Source: JADJEK01 sp052034255 | GTDB lineage: Bacteria > Planctomycetota > B15-G4 > JADJEK01 | NCBI GenBank assembly: GCA_052034255.1 | Contig: JBPOIU010000083.1 | Location: 1 to 13,420 of the forward strand | Reading direction: 5' to 3' | Length of the DNA: 13,420 bases | Shown: in pieces, positions 1 to 6,990 of the stretch | How positions within the stretch are numbered: position 1 is the first letter of the stretch | Layout of the letters: every line of letters begins with the position of its first letter | The notes under the pieces: generated by a model | What the model saw: the letters and a program-made list of their open reading frames with translations, nothing else | Told to the model about the DNA's origin: nothing | Databases searched by the model: none | Program-made: the position numbers and the translations under genes

Positions 1-1844
1 CGATAGAGCTCCATGCTCTGCGTCGGATGGACGCGCGGGTCGTCCTTGCCGCCCATGATCAGGATCGGCGTGCGCGCCTGCTTCACATAGGCGATCGGGC
101 TGCGCTCCATCAGGAAGTCGATGTTCTCGGCGACACCCATGCGGGCGTGGACGAGTTCCATCTCCTGCGGGATGTCGGTCGTGCCGTTCTTCGACACATT
201 GTTCGAGATGCCGACGAACATCACCGCGGCGGCGAAGCGCTCGGTCAGTTTCGTCGCGCACCACGCCGACGCGTAGCCGCCGTAGCTGCCGCCCGTGACG
301 CCGACTTTCTTCGTGTCGACGAGGCCCATCGCGACCAGGTGATCGACGGCGTCGACGAGGTCGTCGAACTCCTTCCCGGCGTAATCACCTTGGCCCAACT
401 TCGAGAACGCGACGCCGCGTCCGGTGCTGCCGCGATAGTTCGGATAGAAGACCGCGTAGCCCTTCGCCGCACCCATTTGGCCGGGGCCCGCATAGCGCGT
501 GACCCAACCGTTCACGTCGTGCGATTCGGGACCGCCGTGGACCGTCAGCAGCAGCGGGTAGCGCTGGCCAGCGACCTCGTCGAGCGGACGGATCAGGATG
601 CCTTGGAGCTCGAGGCCGTCGCGCGCCTTGAACGTGACGACTTCCTGCTTCGCGAGGCGCACGTCCTTCAACCAGGGGTTGGAATCGGTCAAGCGCTTCG
701 GCGCCGCGTCGCCGCGACCCATCGCATAGACCTCCGGCGGATGCGACGGCGAGCTGCGAATCGCCGCACCTTGGCGACCGTTCGCGGCCAGTGACATGCC
801 GGTCAACACGAACTCGCCCGAGGGCAACAGCTCACGGATCTCTCCGCCGCGCGAGACGGCGATCACCGCGGTGGTGACGCCTTCGTCGACGAGCAGCGTC
901 ACGAGGTTCGGGCTGTTCCAGCGCGCCGTCGTGACGTGACCTTCATGGTTCGGCAGCAGGTCCTTCCATTCGCCGCCAGTCGCGGACGCGAGATAGACGC
1001 GACCTTCCTGCGGATCGTTGCGGTCCTCGGCGGAGAGGATCGCGAGCGCGGTCGAGTCCGGGCTCCACGCGATCGCGCCGAGCTTGCCGCGATTCTGGAA
1101 CCGCGTGACGACCGCGCCGCTCGCGACGTCGATCACGTGGACCGCTCGGTTCATGTAGTTGTCGTCGACCGAGGGCGTCGGCGCGAGCGCGAGCGCGAGG
1201 CGCGTGCCATCGGGCGCCATGCGCAATTCGGACGGCTGGCCGGTCACCGGGATCTCGCGCGCCTTGTCGGCGGACTCCGGCGCGGTCACGTAGACCTTCG
1301 TGAAGCGCGGCTGCTCTTCGAACACTTCCTGGTTGAAGCCCTGCTCCTTCAGCTTCTTCCAGGACTCGTCCTCTTTCTCCTGAGCGAGGAACGCGACCGA
1401 CTTGCCGTCGGCGGAGAACGTGTACGACGCGATGTCGGTGTCATGCGTCACGATGCGCTTCGCTTCACCGCCGCCGAGCGGCAGAGCGTAGAGGCACTTG
1501 GTCTTGTCCTCGCCGCGCTTGGCGAGGAACGTGATCGCCGAGCCGTCGGCGGTCCATTCGATCGCGCCGATCGTCACCTGCCCGGTGATGAAGCCGCGAT
1601 CCGTGCCCTGGCGGTCGACGACGTGCAGCTCGACCCAGTTGGCGCCATCGGGCTCCACGAACGGCTTGCGGGGCACCGACAGCAAGTACGCGACGTGCGC
1701 GCCGTCCGGCGACATCGCGACTTGCGTGACGATGCGCGTCTGCGCGACGTGTTCCGGCGTGAGTCCGCCGTCCGCCGCCCGCAGCTCGAACGAACACACG
1801 AAAGTGACCGCACACGCGGCGAGGAGTCCGAGAGTTCTTTGCAT
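1..1844 (-). CDS. Secreted S9-family (prolyl oligopeptidase type) serine peptidase, C-terminus cut by window edge
   Basis: Reading leftward from the ATG at 1844 gives 614 residues with no stop before the window edge. Residues 1-24 look like a Sec signal peptide (MQRTLGLLAACAVTFVCSF, then ELRAADGG), so the enzyme is probably exported. Residues about 30-390 have the repeated 'SPDG/SADG/APDG' strand pattern of a beta-propeller. Residues about 395-614 are the alpha/beta-hydrolase domain, with HGGP at 436-439, the nucleophile motif GGSYGG with Ser520, and GGKDDP containing the catalytic Asp (601/602). The catalytic His should lie a few dozen residues on, outside the window. By family knowledge it would hydrolyse short peptides or acyl-peptides; the substrate is unknown. 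It lies 63 bases downstream of the transporter gene on the same strand, so co-transcription is possible. The ribosome binding site is weak. Confidence 0.93.
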   Translation of the reverse strand, partial: MQRTLGLLAACAVTFVCSFELRAADGGLTPEHVAQTRIVTQVAMSPDGAHVAYLLSVPRKPFVEPDGANWVELHVVDRQGTDRGFITGQVTIGAIEWTADGSAITFLAKRGEDKTKCLYALPLGGGEAKRIVTHDTDIASYTFSADGKSVAFLAQEKEDESWKKLKEQGFNQEVFEEQPRFTKVYVTAPESADKAREIPVTGQPSELRMAPDGTRLALALAPTPSVDDNYMNRAVHVIDVASGAVVTRFQNRGKLGAIAWSPDSTALAILSAEDRNDPQEGRVYLASATGGEWKDLLPNHEGHVTTARWNSPNLVTLLVDEGVTTAVIAVSRGGEIRELLPSGEFVLTGMSLAANGRQGAAIRSSPSHPPEVYAMGRGDAAPKRLTDSNPWLKDVRLAKQEVVTFKARDGLELQGILIRPLDEVAGQRYPLLLTVHGGPESHDVNGWVTRYAGPGQMGAAKGYAVFYPNYRGSTGRGVAFSKLGQGDYAGKEFDDLVDAVDHLVAMGLVDTKKVGVTGGSYGGYASAWCATKLTERFAAAVMFVGISNNVSKNGTTDIPQEMELVHARMGVAENIDFLMERSPIAYVKQARTPILIMGGKDDPRVHPTQSMELY

Positions 1845-1887
1845 GGTGACCCGTTCTGGATGTCTTTTGCCGAAGGGCGAAGAGAAT

Positions 1888-1904
1888 CGCGGCCGAAGCC
1901 CGCG
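1888..1904 (-). other. Small GC-rich stem-loop just after the transporter stop codon
   Basis: On the minus strand a short stem (CGC/GCG, one bulged G, then GGC/GCC) closes a TTCG tetraloop. It begins four bases after the TGA of the transporter gene. No T-tract follows, so it is at best a pause site or an mRNA 3'-end stabiliser, not a convincing intrinsic terminator. It lies between two co-directional genes only 63 bases apart. Confidence 0.3.
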
Positions 1905-1907
1905 CCG

Positions 1908-2684
1908 TCAATGAATCAACAACTCGAGCGCCGTCGCCGCCAACACGACGATGAGTACCGCGCGAATGATGGCATCGGCGCGCGGGCTCTTCGTCGCCAC
2001 GCGCGCCGCGATCAGCGCTCCCAACGCTTGGCCAGCCGCGACCACGAGACCGAGTGTCCAATCGACTTGACCGGATCGCGCGAACTCGATCAACGCGGGC
2101 ACGGTGAACACGAGTACGACCAACAGCTTCAGCGCGTTGGCTTCCTTCAGCCCGAAGCGCAGATACGGCACCAGTGCGAACAGCAGGAACAGCCCGACGC
2201 CGGCTTGGATGAACCCACCGTAGAAGCCGATCGCCGTCATCAGCAAAAGCGGCAGCGGAGCCGCGACGCGTTTCGGAGCTTCGTGGGGCGGCACGATCCA
2301 GCGCTCCGGCCGGATCCACACCGTCAGCAGCAGCACGATCATCAAGCCGCCGACCACGCGGTCGACGACGTCATCGGGCAGGTCGATCGCGACGCGCGAA
2401 CCGCACCAAGCTCCGATGGACGCCGGCACGAGCAGCGCGGCGAGCGTCCCCGCGTCGCGGCGCGGGATCGCGTGCGAGCGCGCCATCGTGACCACGCTGA
2501 CCAACGACGCGGTCAGGATGCCGATGCGATTCGTGCCGTTCGCAACCGGCAGCGAAAGCCCGAGCGCCATCAGCGCCGGCAACGTCAACAGCGATCCGCT
2601 GCCCGCCAACGTGTTGATGAATCCGGCGGCGACTCCCGCGAGGACCGCGAGCGAGACCACGACGGGGTACGGGAGGTCGGCCAT
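1908..2684 (-). CDS. TauE/SafE (sulfite exporter-like) family permease
   Basis: A 258-residue integral membrane protein with about eight hydrophobic segments. It has the family's internal duplication. The first half carries GFINTLAGSGSLLTLPAL near residues 21-38 with a following NGTN at 50-52. The second half carries GFYGGFIQAGVGLFLLFAL near 153-171 with EANALK at 181-186. TauE/SafE proteins are inner-membrane permeases linked to export or uptake of small anions or sulfur-containing organic acids. The substrate cannot be told here, and no sulfur-metabolism gene is adjacent. I chose the ATG at 2684 (MADLPYP) because it sits just before the first membrane helix. The frame stays open to an ATG at 2810, but that extension is Arg-rich, non-hydrophobic and would run through a transcription terminator. 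The S9 peptidase gene follows 63 bases downstream. Confidence 0.88.
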   Translation of the reverse strand: MADLPYPVVVSLAVLAGVAAGFINTLAGSGSLLTLPALMALGLSLPVANGTNRIGILTASLVSVVTMARSHAIPRRDAGTLAALLVPASIGAWCGSRVAIDLPDDVVDRVVGGLMIVLLLTVWIRPERWIVPPHEAPKRVAAPLPLLLMTAIGFYGGFIQAGVGLFLLFALVPYLRFGLKEANALKLLVVLVFTVPALIEFARSGQVDWTLGLVVAAGQALGALIAARVATKSPRADAIIRAVLIVVLAATALELLIH

Positions 2685-2715
2685 GGGCCGCCAGGATGGT
2701 GTTCGCGTGGGACGG

Positions 2716-2735
2716 GCGCCAGCGTGCGCCAGCGG
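2716..2735. repeat. 10-bp tandem direct repeat in the leader of the permease gene
   Basis: GCGCCAGCGT is followed immediately by GCGCCAGCGG, two copies differing only in the last base. They lie between the upstream terminator and the permease start, the only place a dedicated promoter for that gene could sit. A regulator-binding direct repeat is possible; chance in GC-rich DNA is equally possible. Confidence 0.35.
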
Positions 2736-2742
2736 CCGAGCG

Positions 2743-2778
2743 AAAAACTCGGAGCGCGGGCTTCGCCCGCAACCGAGT
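2743..2778 (-). terminator. Rho-independent terminator downstream of the sigma-factor gene
   Basis: On the minus strand the sequence folds as ACTCGG, TT, GCGGGC, loop GAA, GCCCGC, GCT, CCGAGT, and is followed directly by a run of five T (complement of the AAAAA at 2743-2747). Two 6-bp GC-rich stems, a short internal loop and a T-tract are the classic intrinsic terminator layout. It lies about 100 bases past the sigma-factor stop and about 60 bases before the permease start. It therefore separates the two transcription units and argues against the longer permease reading frame. Confidence 0.75.
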
Positions 2779-2784
2779 GAGTCC

Positions 2785-2848
2785 GTGCGTTCCCAAGGGC
2801 AGTGAATCAAACCCTCGCCTCGAGGAATTGACTCACTGCCGAACGCAC
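2785..2848. repeat. Long imperfect inverted repeat (64 nt hairpin) between sigma-factor and permease genes
   Basis: The arms pair in blocks: GTGCGTTC (2785-2792) with GAACGCAC (2841-2848); GGCAGTGA (2798-2805) with TCACTGCC (2833-2840); TCAA (2807-2810) with TTGA (2828-2831); and CCTCG (2813-2817) with CGAGG (2821-2825) around a CCT loop. That is about 25 base pairs with one five-base bulge and a few mismatches. It lies between the sigma-factor stop and the intrinsic terminator, so it would be at the 3' end of the sigma-factor mRNA. It could be a repeat of the intergenic palindrome type, an RNA-stability element or a small-RNA source. Confidence 0.7.
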
Positions 2849-2876
2849 GAGGTGCCGACGCCTCGGACGTAGTCGA

Positions 2877-5213
2877 TCAGCGCCGTTCGTGGCAATCCGT
2901 GCAGGTCGTCGTGCGCGGATTCCACTCCGGCCGCGACTCGTGACCGAAATCGATGATTCTCGCGATCCGTCGTTCGCCGTCGTCGACGACCGAGGTTCGA
3001 GGACTAGTGGACGTCGCGGCGGAGTCGCACACGAGGCGAACCATCGCGACGGCGATCGGTCCGGGACGCCCGGCGCGCGTGTCGATCGCGATCGGCGCCG
3101 ACGCGAACGGGCCGCAGCGGACGATCGCGGTCAGGAAGCGCGGTGGGACGCGGCGCACCACGAAACGTCCTGGTTCCTCATGTTCGACCTCGAGCGCTGG
3201 GTTCTCCGGAATCGGATCCAGCTCGGCCGGAGTCGCGGTGTCCTCGGGTGTTCGCGGCCGATCGGCGCGGTCCGGCTCGGCGGATTGCGCCTGCGACGCG
3301 ACCAGTCGGAGATTCGGTGACCCTTCCACGGAAAAGACCCGGAACGCGCCGGCATGCATCGTGAAGTCGACGATGGGACTTCGATTGGAAACGTCCAGCA
3401 GCGCGCGTTTGGCGAGGAGACCGGTGTCGGCTTGCATGCCGACGAGTTCGAGCAGCGCCGACGGTTGGATCGCGATCGACGGCTCCGTCGAGCCAGATTT
3501 CCCGAACCACGCCTGCGTGGGCGGCTGCCAACGCCCCTCGCAAGCGTCCTTGCCGTCGTCGTCGAACGTGAAGTAGATCGGGCGCTGCTGTTCGCCCGCG
3601 CGGGTCGACCAGGCGCCTTCGAATGGCATGGCGTCGGGTCCCGTGAGCGCGAACGCGACGTCGACCCCGGCTTCGAGCGCGACGTCGAGCCACGCGCGTC
3701 GACCACGCTCGAGCGTGATCGGTCGTGTGATCGGCGTCGGTGCGAGGTCGGCGCAGCGTATGCGCACGACGTATTCGCCGGCCGCGAGACCGTGGAACCC
3801 GAATCGCTGTCCGGCGACGACGGTGAGTTCCGAGCGGTCGTCGTGGTAGCCGCACTGCATGCATGGCGACTCGTCGTACGCGGGTGCTTCCGGATCCGGT
3901 GGAGCGGCGGCCGACTCAGCGCGCGGCACGCGCACGGTGCCGTGATCGCATTCCGAGCACCAATGCCGACCGCGTCCGAACAGTTCGACCGTGATCGGAC
4001 CCGGTGTCGGAACACCGGCGACGGCCACGCTGCCTTCGATCGAGGCCGTGCCGGGCTCGAGCGCGAGCGTGCCGATCTGAGCCGAACCCCGCGCGTCGAC
4101 GACGACCTGTCGGCGCGTCAGGTGTTCGTAGCCGCGCGCGAACGCCGTGACATCGTAGGTACCGGCGCTGACGACGAGCGAGCCCGCGCCGTCTCCGCGC
4201 CACTCGGCGAAGCGCGTGTCGCTGAGCATCCGCAAGCCTGCGCCGGCGAGCGGTGCTCCGGTACGGGCGTCGACGACGCGGAACTCGACCGTGCCGGGAT
4301 CGGGGAGGACCACGGCGGCGGCGCCGGGATCGGCCTCGGTCTCCACGCGCTGCGTTTCGCGCACGCGGGCGTCGTCGTCGAAGGACTCGCCCGCGGCGGA
4401 CCCGGACTCGGCGGGAATCGCATCGGGCCCTGCCGTCAGCGTGAGGGGGAGCGAGTCGTTCGATGGGTCCCCGAGCCACATCACGACCGAGACGAGCGCG
4501 GTCGCGGCGACGAGACTCGAACCGAGGATCGACTTCGTTCCCATGGCGACGACTCCCGAAACGACACCGGCCGAGGCCGCCGGTGCGGTCGCGAACGGTG
4601 TGAGCGCGAGACACCACGCGCCGCGGTCCCCGCCCGCGCGTGCGTCGAGGCGAGTCCGCAATCGCTCGAGACCACGCCGCAGCCGCGCGCGCACGGTGTT
4701 CAGCGGGACGCCGAGACGATCGGCGATCTCCGCGGGGGCCAATTCGTCGAGGTAGCGCAGCGTGATCGCGGTGCGGTACGGCTCGTCGAGACCCAGCACT
4801 GCCGCGACCACCGCGTGCTGGAGTTCGAGGCGATGGATCGCCGCCTCGTCGCCATCGACGCGTTCGTGCGGCGCCATCGCGCGTTCACGCCGGCGGTCGA
4901 GATCGGTCCTTCGCCTCACCTTGTTCGCGATGCGGCGTGCGGTGGACGCGATCCAGGCCATCGCGGCCTGCGGTGAGTGCGGCGGTCGGCGCAGCGCGGC
5001 GAGCCAAGTGTCCTGTTCGAGATCGTCGGCGGCCGCGGCCTCGTCCACCAACGAGCGCGCGAGCCGGCGCAGGAAGGCGCGCTGCCGGAGCAATGCGCCG
5101 AGCGGGCTCTCGGATAGATCCGTCGGCGATTCGGACACGCGCGGCTCCGCAAGGGGTTCCGCGCGCGATTGTGACCGTAACCCGGCCCGATCGCACAGCG
5201 GACTTCGCTGCAT
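2877..5213 (-). CDS. Membrane-spanning ECF-type RNA polymerase sigma factor fused to an extracytoplasmic carboxypeptidase-regulatory-like region
   Basis: A 778-residue fusion. Residues about 37-104 are sigma-70 region 2 (AADDLEQDTWLAAL, then IASTARRIANKVRRR). Residues about 131-190 are region 4, with the helix-turn-helix LAPAEIADRLGVPLNTVRARL. Residues about 228-247 form a single membrane helix, followed by an acidic linker. Residues about 305-390 resemble a carboxypeptidase-regulatory beta-sandwich (FRVVDARTGAPLAGAGLRML, then the GTYDVTAFARGYE motif). Further beta-rich sequence carries CSECDH (419-424) and CMQC (451-454), then an acidic, Pro-rich stretch (about 645-680) and a terminal CTDCHERR containing CxxCH. 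Sigma/promoter recognition would be cytoplasmic and sensing extracytoplasmic; this is inferred, since single-chain sigma-membrane fusions replace a separate anti-sigma factor. The start is uncertain: GTG at 5138 has GGAG six bases upstream, whereas ATG at 5213 has GGAG twelve bases upstream. Confidence 0.85.
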   Translation of the reverse strand: MQRSPLCDRAGLRSQSRAEPLAEPRVSESPTDLSESPLGALLRQRAFLRRLARSLVDEAAAADDLEQDTWLAALRRPPHSPQAAMAWIASTARRIANKVRRRTDLDRRRERAMAPHERVDGDEAAIHRLELQHAVVAAVLGLDEPYRTAITLRYLDELAPAEIADRLGVPLNTVRARLRRGLERLRTRLDARAGGDRGAWCLALTPFATAPAASAGVVSGVVAMGTKSILGSSLVAATALVSVVMWLGDPSNDSLPLTLTAGPDAIPAESGSAAGESFDDDARVRETQRVETEADPGAAAVVLPDPGTVEFRVVDARTGAPLAGAGLRMLSDTRFAEWRGDGAGSLVVSAGTYDVTAFARGYEHLTRRQVVVDARGSAQIGTLALEPGTASIEGSVAVAGVPTPGPITVELFGRGRHWCSECDHGTVRVPRAESAAAPPDPEAPAYDESPCMQCGYHDDRSELTVVAGQRFGFHGLAAGEYVVRIRCADLAPTPITRPITLERGRRAWLDVALEAGVDVAFALTGPDAMPFEGAWSTRAGEQQRPIYFTFDDDGKDACEGRWQPPTQAWFGKSGSTEPSIAIQPSALLELVGMQADTGLLAKRALLDVSNRSPIVDFTMHAGAFRVFSVEGSPNLRLVASQAQSAEPDRADRPRTPEDTATPAELDPIPENPALEVEHEEPGRFVVRRVPPRFLTAIVRCGPFASAPIAIDTRAGRPGPIAVAMVRLVCDSAATSTSPRTSVVDDGERRIARIIDFGHESRPEWNPRTTTCTDCHERR
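5145..5148 (-). promoter_or_regulatory. Shine-Dalgarno candidate favouring an internal GTG start of the sigma factor
   Basis: GGAG on the minus strand, six bases before the GTG at 5138. This would give a protein beginning MSESPTDL and 25 residues shorter than from the ATG at 5213. The 25 residues lost are Arg-rich and lie before sigma region 2. Confidence 0.4.
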
Positions 5214-5248
5214 GGAGTGCCCGCGCTCCGGTATCGGGACGCACGAAC

Positions 5249-5279
5249 TTTGGGATTTCGGGAGTTCGGGAGTCGGGAG
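5249..5279. repeat. 8-nt tandem direct repeat upstream of the sigma-factor gene
   Basis: On the plus strand the units are TTTGGGAT, TTCGGGAG, TTCGGGAG and TCGGGAG in direct succession. It lies 36-66 bases upstream of the sigma-factor ATG, between it and cheB, where a promoter or operator of the sigma gene would be expected. It may be a multi-site operator or simple slippage-prone DNA. Confidence 0.6.
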
Positions 5280-5283
5280 ACCC

Positions 5284-5314
5284 GCCGTCGCGGAGCCGCC
5301 CTGCCGCGGACGGC
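5284..5314 (-). terminator. Strong GC-rich stem-loop at the 3' end of the che operon (terminator-like, no T-tract)
   Basis: GCCGTCGCGG (5284-5293) pairs with CCGCGGACGGC (5304-5314), giving ten base pairs with one bulged base and a ten-base loop. It begins seven bases after the cheB TGA. No run of T follows on the minus strand, so termination would be inefficient or need another factor. It may instead protect the 3' end of the che mRNA. Confidence 0.45.
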
Positions 5315-5321
5315 CCGCTCG

Positions 5322-6401
5322 TCACTTGGCCGGGGCGGGAGTCGCCTTCACCGCGCCGCCGCGCGCGAACGCGAGGGCGGCCTCGGCCATGCGTTCGATC
5401 GGCAAGACGAGGTCGGCCGCGCCGAGTTGGATCGCGACGCGCGGCATGCCGAACACGACGCAGGTGGCTTCGTCCTGCGCGAGCGTGCGCGCACCCTTCT
5501 GCTTCAGGTTCAGCAGACCCTTCGCGCCGTCGTTGCCCATGCCGGTCATGATCACGCCGACCGCGTTCTTGCCGGCATGTTCGGCGAGCGAGTCGAACAT
5601 CACGTCGACCGATGGCCGATGGCCGTTGACCGTGTCGCCTTCGACGACCGCGGCGCGGTAATACCCGCCTTGGCGTTCGATCTTCAGGTGGAAGTTACCG
5701 GGCGCGATCAAGGCGCGGCCGGTGCGTACGCGATCGCCGGTCTCCGCTTCCTTGACCTCGATCGCGCACAGCGAGTTCAGCCGCTCCGCGAACTGCTTCG
5801 TGAACAGTTGCGGCATGTGCTGCGTGATGACGATGCCCGGTGCGTCCGGCGGCAGGGCGGTCAGGAACAGCTTCAACGCTTCGGTCCCGCCAGTCGACGC
5901 GCCGACGGCGATGATCTTGTCGGTGGTCTCGGGCAGCGCGCCCTGCGTGATCGTGGGCAGGCGCCGGACCGATCCGAGATCGACCGGAGCGCGCACGTGC
6001 GCGAATCGAGCCGCGCGGACCTTCTCGACGACGTCTTGCGCGACCAGCGCGAGGTTCTTGCGCACGTCGAAGGTCGGCTTCGCGACGAAGTCGACCGCAC
6101 CGAGCTCGAGCGCGCGCAGCGTCGTCGCGCTGCCCTTCTCGGTCAGCGTCGACACCATGACGACGGGCATCGGATGGCCGCGCATCAGCTTCTCGAGGAA
6201 CGTCAGGCCGTCCATCCGCGGCATCTCGACGTCGAGCGTCAGCACGTCGGGCTCGAGTTCCTTGATCTTGTCGCGCGCGACATAAGGATCGGGAGCGGTC
6301 CCGATCACTTCGATGTCGTGCGCCGACGACAGCGCGCTGACGAGGATCTGACGCGTGAGTGCGGAATCGTCGACGACGAGGACGCGGATCTTCGGGCTCA
6401 C
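5322..6401 (-). CDS. cheB: CheB: chemotaxis response regulator, receptor glutamate methylesterase/glutamine deamidase
   Basis: 359 residues, the normal length. Residues 1-125 are a receiver domain with the acidic pocket Asp11/Asp12, phospho-acceptor Asp57 in LTLDVEMP, and Lys108 in AKPT. After a linker, residues about 160-345 are the methylesterase domain with the family triad: Ser169 in GASTGG, His195 in QHMP and Asp291 in MTGMGNDG. By family knowledge, phosphorylation by CheA relieves inhibition and the enzyme removes methyl groups from MCPs, opposing CheR. The start is GTG at 6401, with GGAG seven bases upstream. It is the last gene of the che operon, 40 bases after cheD, and a strong stem-loop follows it. 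Nothing is missing. Confidence 0.97.
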   Translation of the reverse strand: MSPKIRVLVVDDSALTRQILVSALSSAHDIEVIGTAPDPYVARDKIKELEPDVLTLDVEMPRMDGLTFLEKLMRGHPMPVVMVSTLTEKGSATTLRALELGAVDFVAKPTFDVRKNLALVAQDVVEKVRAARFAHVRAPVDLGSVRRLPTITQGALPETTDKIIAVGASTGGTEALKLFLTALPPDAPGIVITQHMPQLFTKQFAERLNSLCAIEVKEAETGDRVRTGRALIAPGNFHLKIERQGGYYRAAVVEGDTVNGHRPSVDVMFDSLAEHAGKNAVGVIMTGMGNDGAKGLLNLKQKGARTLAQDEATCVVFGMPRVAIQLGAADLVLPIERMAEAALAFARGGAVKATPAPAK

Positions 6402-6408
6402 GGAAGTG

Positions 6409-6412
6409 CTCC
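6409..6412 (-). promoter_or_regulatory. Ribosome binding site of cheB, supports a GTG start
   Basis: GGAG on the minus strand with a seven-base spacer to the GTG at 6401. It supports GTG initiation of the receiver domain (MSPKIRVLVVDDS). Confidence 0.6.
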
Positions 6413-6441
6413 GGCCGACTTGGCGTCGGTGTGGCAGAGGA

Positions 6442-6990
6442 TCAGTCGAACAGCGTGATGCCGCCGGTGCGCGGTGCCGGCGTTTCGCGCGGCGCTTCCT
6501 TTTGCGTCAGCTCCGCCGCGATCACGAGGCCCTTCAACTTGCGCACCTTCACCTTGAAGGTCGACGTGTCGAACTCGACGTTGCGGGCGACGTAGCCGCC
6601 GAGGTCCTCGGCGACGATCGGAATGCCGTCGTCTTCGAGGTACTGGCGGATGAAGCGCACGTTGCGGCGCGGCACGCTGTCGTCGGATTCGGGCGTGTTG
6701 AGCACGTGACCGCCGCCGAAGACCTTGGCTTGGAACCGCGCGCGGTCCGCGCCGAGGCGCATCAACTTGCCGATCAAGTGGTCCATCGCGTGCACGCCGA
6801 AGCGCAGCGACTCGTCGCCGTCGACCACCGACGGAAGCATGAAGTGGTTCATGCCGGCGATCCCGGCGACGGGATCGAACAGGCAGGCGGAGATACAGGA
6901 CCCGAGCGTGGTCTTGATGATCGTCGGCTCGTTGGTCGCGTGCACTCCGCCGATCGTGATGTGGACGATCGGTCTGGTGAGTGCGTTCAT
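6442..6990 (-). CDS. cheD: CheD: chemoreceptor glutamine deamidase
   Basis: 182 residues from the ATG at 6990. The conserved CheD core is present: TTLGSCISACLFDP with nucleophile Cys32, GMNHFMLP with His49, then KVFGGGHVLN and the sequence from FIRQYLEDDGIPIVAEDLGG onward. CheD deamidates specific glutamines of MCPs and in many species cooperates with CheC or CheY; no CheC is present in this window. The ATG overlaps the cheY stop as ATGA, which fixes the start and implies translational coupling. A longer in-frame reading to 7116 is rejected because its first 42 residues are an Arg-rich shadow of cheY. The end (PRTGGITLFD) resembles the conserved tail of CheD proteins. Confidence 0.95.
   Translation of the reverse strand: MNALTRPIVHITIGGVHATNEPTIIKTTLGSCISACLFDPVAGIAGMNHFMLPSVVDGDESLRFGVHAMDHLIGKLMRLGADRARFQAKVFGGGHVLNTPESDDSVPRRNVRFIRQYLEDDGIPIVAEDLGGYVARNVEFDTSTFKVKVRKLKGLVIAAELTQKEAPRETPAPRTGGITLFD

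Noticed and set aside
936..2780. 614-residue plus-strand open frame spanning the peptidase and permease genes
   Set aside because: It crosses two real minus-strand genes and the intergenic terminator, and is Arg/Asp-rich with no domain.
3354..4976. 540-residue plus-strand open frame opposite the sigma factor
   Set aside because: Antisense shadow; no domain or start signal, while the minus strand shows sigma regions 2 and 4.
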